From NCBI RefSeq assembly GCF_014698505.1, contig NZ_JACJTD010000035.1, positions 19,427-83,426 on the forward strand: a DNA stretch of 64,000 bases. The letters are read 5' to 3'. Source of the stretch: Nostoc foliaceum FACHB-393. GTDB taxonomy: Bacteria > Cyanobacteriota > Cyanobacteriia > Cyanobacteriales > Nostocaceae. The position numbers and the translations under genes were made by a program. Position 1 is the stretch's first letter; each line of letters starts with the position of its first letter. Shown here piece after piece: positions 8,775 to 15,627 of this stretch. Below the pieces are notes generated by a model. The model saw nothing but the letters and a program-made list of their open reading frames with translations. It did not search any database and was not told the origin of the DNA.

Positions 8775-9389
8775 ATGAAGATTCCTGCATTTGGTGGTAG
8801 CAGGCACAAAAAGCCAAAATCGTCAGATCGAAAATCGAAATTCCAAATCCAGCCGCTTTCTCGTTGGCATCCCGGTGTCCGTCAGTTGTTGGGTTGGATA
8901 GTGACGGCTAGTTCTGTACTGTTATGTTTACTATTATTGCCAACCCGATTGCCAGGTATGGAATTATTGGGAATTGGCCCTAACTGGCTGTTAATTTGGG
9001 TGGTAGCTTGGAGTGTGAAGCGCACGGTGTTTGCCGGAGCATTGGCAGGTATAGTTCTGGGACTACTTCAAGATTCAATGACATCACCTAATCCTACTCA
9101 TGCTCTCAGTTTAGGTATAGTGGGAATTTTAACTGGTCTGCTCCAAAAGCAGCGTTTTATCGAAGAAGATTTTATTTCGATTGCTGTAATTGTCTTTGGT
9201 ATGGCAGTTTTGGCAGAAACTATCTTTGGGTTGCAATTAACTTTGATAGGCGATCGCAAAGTCACAGATATTTGGACATATTACCAGCGTGTCGCCCTAG
9301 CTTCTGCCATTCTTAGTAGTTTGTGGGCACCTGTAGTGTATTATCCCCTAAATCGTTGGTGGCAGCGGATGAAATTGTTGGAGCAATAA
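8775..9389 (+). CDS. mreD: rod-shape-determining protein MreD
   Basis: Integral membrane partner of MreC. 204 residues with a basic N-terminal tail of about 40 residues followed by roughly five membrane helices, as in other cyanobacterial MreD proteins (the conserved sequence is weak, so order in the operon carries much of the assignment). The start lies 26 bases after the mreC stop. A hairpin followed by a T-tract at 9552 probably ends the operon transcript. Confidence 0.92.
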   Translation: MKIPAFGGSRHKKPKSSDRKSKFQIQPLSRWHPGVRQLLGWIVTASSVLLCLLLLPTRLPGMELLGIGPNWLLIWVVAWSVKRTVFAGALAGIVLGLLQDSMTSPNPTHALSLGIVGILTGLLQKQRFIEEDFISIAVIVFGMAVLAETIFGLQLTLIGDRKVTDIWTYYQRVALASAILSSLWAPVVYYPLNRWWQRMKLLEQ

Positions 9390-9551
9390 AAAAAGGGAGT
9401 TAGGAGTTAAAAAGGGGATAAGTTACAGGTGACAGTAAAGAAAATTATCCTCTTTACCCTGTAATCTAAATTTTTATAGAATTTAGGTAGGCTCCAGCAA
9501 TATAGATTCAAGCTACATTGAATCAAACAACACCGTATCATGGTAGTTGGT

Positions 9552-9580
9552 AGCATCTATGTTTGATGCTTTCTTTTTTT
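9552..9580 (+). terminator. intrinsic terminator after mreBCD
   Basis: AGCATC (9552-9557) pairs with GATGCT (9565-9570) around a seven-base loop and is followed directly by TTCTTTTTTT. It is about 160 bases after the mreD stop and about 90 bases before the small gene at 9670. Confidence 0.65.
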
Positions 9581-9669
9581 GCCTTAAAAAATATCAGGTA
9601 AGTCATCTTTTGATTTCCTGATGGCAGAATATAGAAGCTTTCACTGATTAACCTAGTTGGAGAACGCTG

Positions 9670-9759
9670 ATGTCAAAGGAAAGAAAAAGTAATAAAGAAG
9701 TTAAAAAACCTAAAAAAGATCCCAAAGACAAAAAGGAGAAAAAAGACCCAAACAAATAG
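9670..9759 (+). CDS. 29-residue lysine-rich protein
   Basis: A short gene reading MSKERKSNKEVKKPK... to a TAG at 9757. Fourteen of its 29 residues are lysine or arginine and it has no hydrophobic stretch. GGAG at 9659-9662 sits seven bases before the ATG, an ideal Shine-Dalgarno. I recall similar tiny proteins beginning MSKE(K/R)K(S/T)NKE from other bacteria, often unnamed, so I believe the frame is real. The role is unknown; such a charge pattern would suit binding to nucleic acid or ribosomes, but that is a guess. It has its own spacing after the mreBCD terminator, so it is probably transcribed separately. Confidence 0.7.
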   Translation: MSKERKSNKEVKKPKKDPKDKKEKKDPNK

Positions 9760-9928
9760 GACGATTTAGGTAAATACCTCTAGCGAAGACCAAGAGTTGC
9801 ATTTCTTTAAATTGACAATACTTTGTCCAGTAGCCTTGAATAGGAGAAATTATTGTCAAAAATTTATTCACCCTTGGTCAAGCCTTAAAATTTGATAATT
9901 TAGGTTAGTACGTGCGATTGCAACTAAA

Positions 9929-10423
9929 TTAGGCAGGAGTAAACTTTAACGAAACCCCATTCATGCAATAGCGCTTGCCAGTAGGTGCAGGGCCGTCATC
10001 AAAAACGTGACCCAGATGACCACCACAACGACTACAATGCACTTCAGTTCTGGTCATAAATAACGACCGATCGACAGTCATAGCGATCGCACCTTCAATC
10101 GGGTTAAAAAAGCTAGGCCAGCCAGTACCACTGTTAAATTTGGTATCAGATGTAAACAGTGGCTGTTCACACGCAGCGCAATAATAAGTACCATTGTTGT
10201 ATTCCTTATCCAATGGGCTGGTGTGAGGGCGTTCAGTTCCGTGTTTACGCAATACACGAAACTGTTCTGGCGTTAAAATCGTGCGCCATTCTTCTTCAGG
10301 TTTAGTAATTTCAAATCCACTCTTAGAAGTTGTCATCGCTTCTGGCCCCCATTTGATATACCTTGATAACAATGCTGTGCCGACTATTACTGCACTAGCC
10401 TGTAAAAAATACCGTTTGTCCAT
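9929..10423 (-). CDS. msrB: peptide methionine-(R)-S-oxide reductase MsrB, membrane-anchored or exported
   Basis: Reduces methionine-R-sulfoxide in proteins. 164 residues: a hydrophobic N-terminal segment (about 6-21) that may be a signal or anchor, then the MsrB fold. The zinc-binding pairs are present as YYCAACEQ and HCSRCGGHLGHVF, and the catalytic Cys lies in RYCMNG near the C-terminus. The N-terminal segment separates it from cytoplasmic MsrB forms and suggests action in the periplasm or lumen. Monocistronic; its upstream spacer contains a degenerate interspersed repeat at 10502-10537. Confidence 0.93.
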   Translation of the reverse strand: MDKRYFLQASAVIVGTALLSRYIKWGPEAMTTSKSGFEITKPEEEWRTILTPEQFRVLRKHGTERPHTSPLDKEYNNGTYYCAACEQPLFTSDTKFNSGTGWPSFFNPIEGAIAMTVDRSLFMTRTEVHCSRCGGHLGHVFDDGPAPTGKRYCMNGVSLKFTPA

Positions 10424-10501
10424 ATATCTATTATTTTCTATTTTCTGGTTTACTGGCCAATCAACTCCAGTACGGAATTCCCTACATCAATAGCTATAAT
10501 C

Positions 10502-10537
10502 AGCGATGTCTGACGATAAGCCGCTTTGCGTCTACGC
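10502..10537. repeat. interspersed GCGATGTCT repeat, family B
   Basis: Begins AGCGATGTCTGACGATAAGC and ends GCGTCTACGC. It matches the copy inside the 5' end of glcE (11999-12034) at 29 of 36 positions. Similar short elements are common in Nostoc genomes. The surrounding 10424-10715 spacer holds nothing else I can support. Confidence 0.65.
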
Positions 10538-10715
10538 TCTGCATTAGCCCTGATAAACTCATTAAAATTAGCTAAGAAAAAACAAAATATTATCCAATGT
10601 TCAGATCAAATTGACCTAATGTTGGACGGTACATCTAGATATTCTGCATAAATTACAGAATGATCAGGTTCTGATCAGAAGTGTTGGCTAACTCATGGAT
10701 CTAGTGTAGTGATGC

Positions 10716-11246
10716 TTAATCATCATCTTCATCAGTGGTTGTCAAATTCTGAGTAGTCCCCTGTTTACCCCGATTCGTCAAAAATACAAATGCGCGATTG
10801 AGACGCTTTACACCACTTAGGGTAATCAGGGTCAGTAGCCCTCCCAATAATCCCATTTGCCATAGACCACAACCGATCGCAGCCCCCAACCCGGCCGCTG
10901 TCCAAACACAGGCAGCAGTAGTTAAATTTTTTACTTTTGGCGCAGCAGATTTTCTAGGAGATTCTTGTAAAATCAATCCGGCTCCGAGAAATCCTATCCC
11001 GGTAGCTACACCTTGAATTGTACGACTCAGTGCATTGGTGGCATCATAAACACTCTCTCCCTCAGCCTGCAAAGGAATCATCACGAATAGTGCTGCTCCC
11101 ATACTTACAAGCATGAATGTTCTCATCCCCGCTGGTCTACCCCCTTGCTGACGGTTAAATCCAATCAAGCAACCAACCAGGAGTGCCAAAGATAATCTCA
11201 ATGCTATATGTGGCCAATCGTTGGCAGTAATAAACATCGGCCCCAT
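10716..11246 (-). CDS. MgtC/SapB family membrane protein
   Basis: 176 residues with about five membrane helices over residues 12-150, and the family signature LLVGCLIGFNRQ...AGMRTFMLVSMGAALF followed by GVATGIGFLGAGLIL. The tail is hydrophilic and acidic (ending DEDDD). In Salmonella MgtC acts in low-Mg2+ survival and modulates ATP synthase, but cyanobacterial members are uncharacterised. The start is the first of two close ATGs, ten bases after AGGAG. The Shine-Dalgarno plus ATG segment is duplicated 180 bases upstream, where it starts a 15-codon frame (see 11382). Confidence 0.88.
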   Translation of the reverse strand: MGPMFITANDWPHIALRLSLALLVGCLIGFNRQQGGRPAGMRTFMLVSMGAALFVMIPLQAEGESVYDATNALSRTIQGVATGIGFLGAGLILQESPRKSAAPKVKNLTTAACVWTAAGLGAAIGCGLWQMGLLGGLLTLITLSGVKRLNRAFVFLTNRGKQGTTQNLTTTDEDDD

Positions 11247-11381
11247 TGCCTTATTTCTCCTAGAGACAGAACGGAATTTTGCACTTATTGCCAGTGGGCT
11301 GGATAGTTACCCACCTTCGTAGCCAAAAACCTAAATCTTAAGTACAGTAAATCAATAGGTTTGACGTATATTAAGGTTAAT

Positions 11382-11429
11382 TTAACAAAAGATTATGGAT
11401 AAGTAAATTAATATACACAAAGCTGCCAT
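11382..11429 (-). CDS. candidate 15-residue leader peptide upstream of the MgtC gene
   Basis: A frame reading MAALCILIYLSIIFC then TAA. A perfect AGGAGG (11439-11444 on the complement) lies nine bases before its ATG. The segment around this start resembles the start region of the downstream MgtC gene over about 34 bases (TCTMTCTCTAGGAG... to CAATGG). It lies 135 bases ahead of and on the same strand as mgtC. It could be a translated leader, as the Salmonella mgtC leader contains short regulatory ORFs, or the remnant of a tandem duplication of the gene start. Only the sequence signals are observed; function is not shown. Confidence 0.35.
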   Translation of the reverse strand: MAALCILIYLSIIFC

Positions 11430-11474
11430 TGCTGTATTCCTCCTAGAGATAGAAGGAAGCAGCACTTCGGCTCC

Positions 11475-11514
11475 CTTCCCTACGGGACGCTACGCGTAGC
11501 GTCCCGTAGGGAAG
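11475..11514. repeat. 40-base perfect palindrome
   Basis: The left half CTTCCCTACGGGACGCTACG is followed directly by its exact complement, with no loop. It belongs to the REP-like palindromes of Nostoc (GACGC-TACGCGTAGC core). It lies about 45 bases upstream of the leader ORF on the complement. Confidence 0.85.
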
Positions 11515-11574
11515 ATAATATTAACCCAAGTTGCGGGTTATCGAGTGATCTGTGCTTGTTACCACTCAATTGAT

Positions 11575-11601
11575 GCGATGCCTGTGGCGGGCTACGCCTA
11601 C
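11575..11601. repeat. interspersed GCGATGCCT repeat, family A
   Basis: Reads GCGATGCCTGTGGCGGGCTA and on to CGCCTAC. It matches the copies at 13153-13179 (inside glcE) and 20773-20799 (complement) with only a few differences over 27 positions. Confidence 0.75.
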
Positions 11602-11993
11602 GCGCCAACGTACTGATGCCGTTGTTGACAGCACTTAAATACTTCAATGATTTTGCTGTTATATAAATTACTTATTAAATAAAAGCTTGTTGAAGAGTAA
11701 AAGAAAAAATAAATGCTTGTAGCTTAAGTAAAAACCCTTCAGAAGTGACTGCATGTATTGATTTTGGGAAAACACAAGTGATACTAACCCAAGTTGCTAG
11801 TTAGTCTGATGGGCGATCGCTTTGGGACAATTAAGCAATAAAATGCTCCTCCAAGAAGAAAATTAGCTCGGCATTATATTGAAACCGTGTTTAGTAGTAG
11901 TGAGAGTTGTCACGTTGAAGCCAACGTGTATTAATCGCTTTTTTGGTCAGGTTAGCCAGTAAATTAGATGTAGGGCGTAAAAAAATAAACTTA
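11602..11993. other. AT-rich spacer upstream of glcE
   Basis: About 390 bases without a supported gene. 11787-11803 (ACCCAAGTTGCTAGTTA) repeats exactly at 41268-41284 on the other strand, and nearly so at 11524-11540. A HIP1 octamer is at 11815. An in-frame TTG at 11943 would extend glcE by 17 codons, but I see no Shine-Dalgarno for it. Confidence 0.45.
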
Positions 11994-13352
11994 ATGAAAG
12001 CGATGTCTAACGACAGGCCGCAAGGCGTCTGCGCTTCTGAACTTGCATCTATCGTCGGTGAAGAAAATGCTATTTGCCTTTGGGAAAATATCGAACTTGG
12101 TCAGCAAAAACGTCTTCAAAGGGCTATAGCTTTTGGAAAGCTTCCCAGTTGTATCGTCTATCCTCGTACCCAAGAACAGCTAGCCGCAGTCATGGCCACA
12201 GCTCACACAAATAACTGGCGCGTCCTCCCCTGTGGTAGTGGCAGTAAAATCGGCTGGGGCGGTTTAGCTAAGAGCATTGATGTTGTAGTTAGTACAAAAC
12301 GCATTAATCAACTGATTGAACACGCTGTTGGTGATTTGACTGTCACGGTAGAAGCTGGGATGAAATTCTCTGATCTGCAAGCACTTTTGGCAAAGTCGCG
12401 GCAATTTCTCGCCCTTGACCCCACAGCAACAGATTCGGCAACCATTGGCGGTATTGTTGCCACAGGTGATACAGGTTCTCTGCGACAACGTTATGGTAGC
12501 GTGCGCGACCAGTTACTAGGTATTACCTTTGTGCGTGCTGATGGACAAATCGCCAAAGCTGGCGGAAGAGTAGTCAAAAATGTAGCTGGATATGACTTGA
12601 TGAAGTTGTTTACTGGGTCTTACGGCACATTAGGCTTTATTAGTCAACTAACTTTTAGGGTTTATCCGTTACCAGAGGCATCGGGGACGGTGGTACTAAC
12701 TGGTAAAGCTGAGGCTGTATCTCAAGCGGCTGATATTCTTCGAGGTTCGGCGTTAACACCAGTCCAAGCTGATTTGCTATCAACTCAATTGGTGTCTAGT
12801 TTAGGTTTGGGTCAAGGATTTGGGTTAATTGCCCGTTTTCAAAGTATTGGTGAGAGTGTTAAGGAACAGTCAAACCGAGTTTTGGAAGTAGGGCAAAAGT
12901 TAGGTTTAAATGGGGCAATTTTTGCAGATGATGATGAAGCCAATCTATGGCAGAGATTGCAAGAACGAATACATACTACTGCTACAGAATCTGTAATTAC
13001 CTGCAAAATAGGAGTGTTACCTACTGCTGCTATGGAGATTTTGACTCAGGTAGAGTTGGGTTTAATTCATATTGGTAGTGGTTTAGGTTTGTTACAATTA
13101 GAGGATAAAAATCAAGTATTGAAAGTACGAGATGAGTTATGCTCCGCTGGAGGCGATGCCTACGGCGGGCTTCGCCTACTCACTCAAACTAATAGAGGTT
13201 TTTTAACAATTCTGGAAGCACCAGTGGCGGTTAAAGAACAAATAGATGTTTGGGGCTACACGGGGAATGCTTTGCCGTTGATGCGCCGTATTAAGGAACA
13301 GTTTGATAGTAAGAAAATTTTAAGTCCTGGTAGGTTTTTGGGTGGGATTTAG
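11994..13352 (+). CDS. glcE: glycolate oxidase/dehydrogenase FAD-binding subunit GlcE
   Basis: FAD-linked subunit of glycolate dehydrogenase, which oxidises photorespiratory glycolate to glyoxylate. About 452 residues from ATG 11994; the start is uncertain because no good Shine-Dalgarno precedes either ATG (11994, 12003). The PCMH FAD-binding fold covers about residues 45-230 (VYPRTQEQL, PCGSGSKIGWGG, DPTATDSATIGGIVATGD) and the C-terminus shows the family's KKILSPGRF. glcF follows 80 bases downstream. Odd: the 5' end contains a family-B repeat (11999-12034), and a family-A repeat (13153-13179) is inserted in frame near the C-terminus, encoding roughly SAGGDAYGGLRL. Neither breaks the frame. 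Confidence 0.88.
   Translation: MKAMSNDRPQGVCASELASIVGEENAICLWENIELGQQKRLQRAIAFGKLPSCIVYPRTQEQLAAVMATAHTNNWRVLPCGSGSKIGWGGLAKSIDVVVSTKRINQLIEHAVGDLTVTVEAGMKFSDLQALLAKSRQFLALDPTATDSATIGGIVATGDTGSLRQRYGSVRDQLLGITFVRADGQIAKAGGRVVKNVAGYDLMKLFTGSYGTLGFISQLTFRVYPLPEASGTVVLTGKAEAVSQAADILRGSALTPVQADLLSTQLVSSLGLGQGFGLIARFQSIGESVKEQSNRVLEVGQKLGLNGAIFADDDEANLWQRLQERIHTTATESVITCKIGVLPTAAMEILTQVELGLIHIGSGLGLLQLEDKNQVLKVRDELCSAGGDAYGGLRLLTQTNRGFLTILEAPVAVKEQIDVWGYTGNALPLMRRIKEQFDSKKILSPGRFLGGI
11999..12034. repeat. family-B interspersed repeat inside the 5' end of glcE
   Basis: AGCGATGTCTAACGACAGGC through GCGTCTGCGC. It is 29/36 identical to the intergenic copy at 10502-10537. It supplies codons for about twelve residues (MSNDRPQGVCA) before homology to GlcE proteins resumes at the ASIVG segment. 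Confidence 0.65.
13153..13179. repeat. family-A interspersed repeat inserted in frame in glcE
   Basis: The complement reads GTAGGCGAAGCCCGCCGTAG followed by GCATCGC. It agrees with the intergenic copy at 20773-20799 at 25 of 27 positions. The element adds a Gly-rich stretch to GlcE between VRDEL and TQTNRGFLT, where other GlcE proteins, as I remember them, run straight through. Confidence 0.75.
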
Positions 13353-13359
13353 TTTTAAC

Positions 13360-13389
13360 GTAGCCTCGCAGAGGCTTGCCGCAGGCTAC
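13360..13389. repeat. inverted repeat between glcE and glcF
   Basis: GTAGCCT (13360-13366) pairs with AGGCTAC (13383-13389). The inner part (CGCAGAGGCTTGCCGC) is typical of another Nostoc interspersed repeat. It lies in the 80-base gap of the operon and could form an mRNA hairpin between the two genes. Confidence 0.6.
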
Positions 13390-13432
13390 CGCAGAGACAC
13401 TGAGGACGCTGATATAGAGAGGGGAAAAAATT

Positions 13433-14788
13433 ATGCAAGTTTCAGAAAATTCTGTTAATAATACGGCTAGTTTAAAGAATTTGAAGGGTTTTGATGAGAA
13501 TCATCCGCCTGACCCAAAGTTGATTGATAGTTGTGTACATTGTGGATTTTGTCTTTCGACTTGTCCCAGTTATCGGGTGCTAGGCAAAGAGATGGATTCA
13601 CCTAGAGGACGCATCTATTTAATGGATGCAATTAATGAAGGTGAGATTGCTTTAAATACGGCAACTGTAGAACATTTTGATTCTTGTTTAGGCTGTCTGG
13701 CTTGTGTGAGTACTTGTCCTTCGGGTGTGCAGTATGACAAATTGATTTCTGCAACTCGTCATCAAGTTGAACGAAATTATCCCCGCAGTTTGCCAGATCA
13801 ATTTTTTCGTCAACTGATATTTTCTTTGTTTCCCTATCCCAACCTTTTACGGGTTTTATTAGTTCCGTTGTTGGTTTATCAAAAGTTGGGATTTGCTAAA
13901 TTCTTTCGGGCTACAGGTTTACTCAATAAAATATCCCCTCGTTTGGCAGCAATGGAATCAATTCTGCCAGAAATCACTCTCAAATCCTTTCAAGATAATT
14001 TGCCTACTGTGATTCGCGCCCAAGGTGAGAAGCGCTATCGAGTCGGAGTAATTTTGGGATGCGTGCAACGGCTATTTTTCTCCCCTGTGAATGAAGCAAC
14101 AGTGCGGGTTTTAACAGCGAATGGTTGTGAAGTTGTAATTCCAAAATCTCAAGGTTGTTGTGCAGCGCTTCCCGAACACCAAGGACAAACAGAACAGGCG
14201 AAAGCTTTAGCAAGGCAGATGATTGATAGTTTTGCTAACACTAATGTAGATTTTGTGATTATCAATGCTGCTGGTTGTGGTCATACTTTGAAGGAATACG
14301 GTCATATTTTAGAAGATGACCCAGAGTATCGGGAAAAAGCGAATAATTTTGCGACTAAGGTTAAAGATGCTCAAGAGTTTTTGGCAACTGTTGGGATAAC
14401 AGCAAAACTTTCGCCACTGACTGATAAACCCTTAAGTTTAGTTTATCAAGATGCTTGTCATTTATTGCATGGACAAAAGATTAGCGTGCAACCACGTCAG
14501 GTGTTGCGACAAATTCCAGGGGTGAAGTTGAGAGAACCAATAGACGCGGCTTTATGTTGTGGCAGCGCTGGGGTTTATAATATGCTGCAACCGGAAGTTT
14601 CTGAGGAATTGGGTCGGCAAAAAGTGCAGAATTTGTTGAATACTGGTGCTGAGTTAATTGCTTCTGCTAATCCGGGGTGTACTTTGCAAATTACGAAGCA
14701 TTTGCAGTTGCAAGGTAAGAAGATTTCAGTTATTCACCCGATGGAGTTGTTGGATTATTCGATTCGCGGTGAAAAGTTGGAATTGTAG
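13433..14788 (+). CDS. glcF: glycolate oxidase/dehydrogenase iron-sulfur subunit GlcF
   Basis: Electron-transfer subunit that works with GlcE (and a GlcD-type subunit not in the window). 451 residues. Two [4Fe-4S] motifs are near the N-terminus: CVHCGFCLSTCP (about 34-45) and CLGCLACVSTCP (about 83-94). Two cysteine-rich CCG domains follow, with QGCCAALPEHQG (about 241-252) and DAALCCGSAGVYN (about 375-387). A Shine-Dalgarno-like GAGAGGGG precedes the ATG at 13433. It shares direction with glcE and is probably co-transcribed despite the hairpin between them. Confidence 0.93.
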   Translation: MQVSENSVNNTASLKNLKGFDENHPPDPKLIDSCVHCGFCLSTCPSYRVLGKEMDSPRGRIYLMDAINEGEIALNTATVEHFDSCLGCLACVSTCPSGVQYDKLISATRHQVERNYPRSLPDQFFRQLIFSLFPYPNLLRVLLVPLLVYQKLGFAKFFRATGLLNKISPRLAAMESILPEITLKSFQDNLPTVIRAQGEKRYRVGVILGCVQRLFFSPVNEATVRVLTANGCEVVIPKSQGCCAALPEHQGQTEQAKALARQMIDSFANTNVDFVIINAAGCGHTLKEYGHILEDDPEYREKANNFATKVKDAQEFLATVGITAKLSPLTDKPLSLVYQDACHLLHGQKISVQPRQVLRQIPGVKLREPIDAALCCGSAGVYNMLQPEVSEELGRQKVQNLLNTGAELIASANPGCTLQITKHLQLQGKKISVIHPMELLDYSIRGEKLEL

Positions 14789-14912
14789 ACATGATTCTAG
14801 ACAATGAATCATGAATTTATTTTATAGCGATCTCATTTAAATGAGGTACACAGTTAGGGACACGGCATTGTCCATTGGTGTGAACTTAAGCTAAAACTCC
14901 TTTAAAACCTCG

Positions 14913-14933
14913 TTTCCAGCCTCAGGCTGGAAA
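14913..14933. repeat. REP-like hairpin between glcF and the SH3 gene
   Basis: TTTCCAGCC (14913-14921), loop TCA, GGCTGGAAA (14925-14933): a perfect 9-bp stem. It lies between convergent genes and may end transcription in both directions, though no T-run follows. Confidence 0.6.
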
Positions 14934-14993
14934 TGCACTTCATTGGGCTGCTACTTAATACCCCTTCCTTGATTCGTGTTTAGATATGAAATT

Positions 14994-15521
14994 TTAAGAA
15001 CAACTAGTAAGGGCTGCACCACATTGATCTTCCCTTGCCAACCAACCCTTGACACCTTGATATTCCACCTGCGCCCAATCTCCCTGACAGCCTAACAATT
15101 TGACAGCCGTATTAGCAGGAATTCTTCCCACTTTTTGGCTTTGTTCACTGGTATTAGCATATAAATCCACGCCATTAGTACCGTAGCCTTGCGTTGTTAA
15201 GCCTATCTTTGGCACGAATACCCACCCAGTTCCTTCAAAACCATCACTAGCATTAGTAATCTGCACCCAATTTCTAGCAGCAGCAACAACCTGAACTGTT
15301 TCGTTGATGGGTATTTGCCCCAAAATTGTGCTTTTGGTACTTGCATTACTCCGCACATTTAAACCTTGCGGATCTGTATCAATGACGTAGGCAAGAATAT
15401 CGCACTTTTCTGGATTAGTTGATTTGGCTAAAGCTATTTGATCAACTATACCAGTATTGAAAATCGCACTAATACAACTGAATGCCAATCCTATGACTAA
15501 CTTTGATGCTGGAATTTTCAC
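14994..15521 (-). CDS. exported protein with two bacterial SH3 domains
   Basis: 175 residues with a signal peptide (about 1-32, ending IALAKS) and two SH3_3 repeats (about 45-105 and 112-165), the second with DLYANTSEQSQKVGRIPANT. A final cysteine-rich tip (CGAALTSCS) and two other cysteines suggest disulfides. Bacterial SH3 domains usually bind peptidoglycan or peptides in the periplasm; no catalytic domain is attached. It could be a cell-wall-binding accessory protein. A perfect 32-base palindrome lies upstream, between this gene and ubiD. Confidence 0.78.
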   Translation of the reverse strand: MKIPASKLVIGLAFSCISAIFNTGIVDQIALAKSTNPEKCDILAYVIDTDPQGLNVRSNASTKSTILGQIPINETVQVVAAARNWVQITNASDGFEGTGWVFVPKIGLTTQGYGTNGVDLYANTSEQSQKVGRIPANTAVKLLGCQGDWAQVEYQGVKGWLAREDQCGAALTSCS

Positions 15522-15560
15522 TTTTTTTGTTATGATTTCTTCAATTTTATGGCATCAGAT

Positions 15561-15592
15561 GTAGGGGCGTACAGCTAGCTGTACGCCCCTAC
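15561..15592. repeat. 32-base perfect palindrome between SH3 gene and ubiD
   Basis: GTAGGGGCGTACAGCT followed at once by its exact complement. It belongs to the GTAGGGGCG...CGCCCCTAC class of REP-like elements frequent in Nostoc. It may act as a transcription barrier after ubiD on the minus strand. Confidence 0.85.
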
Positions 15593-15627
15593 CTATGTAT
15601 CTTTATCAAGTATTTCGTGAAATGGTA

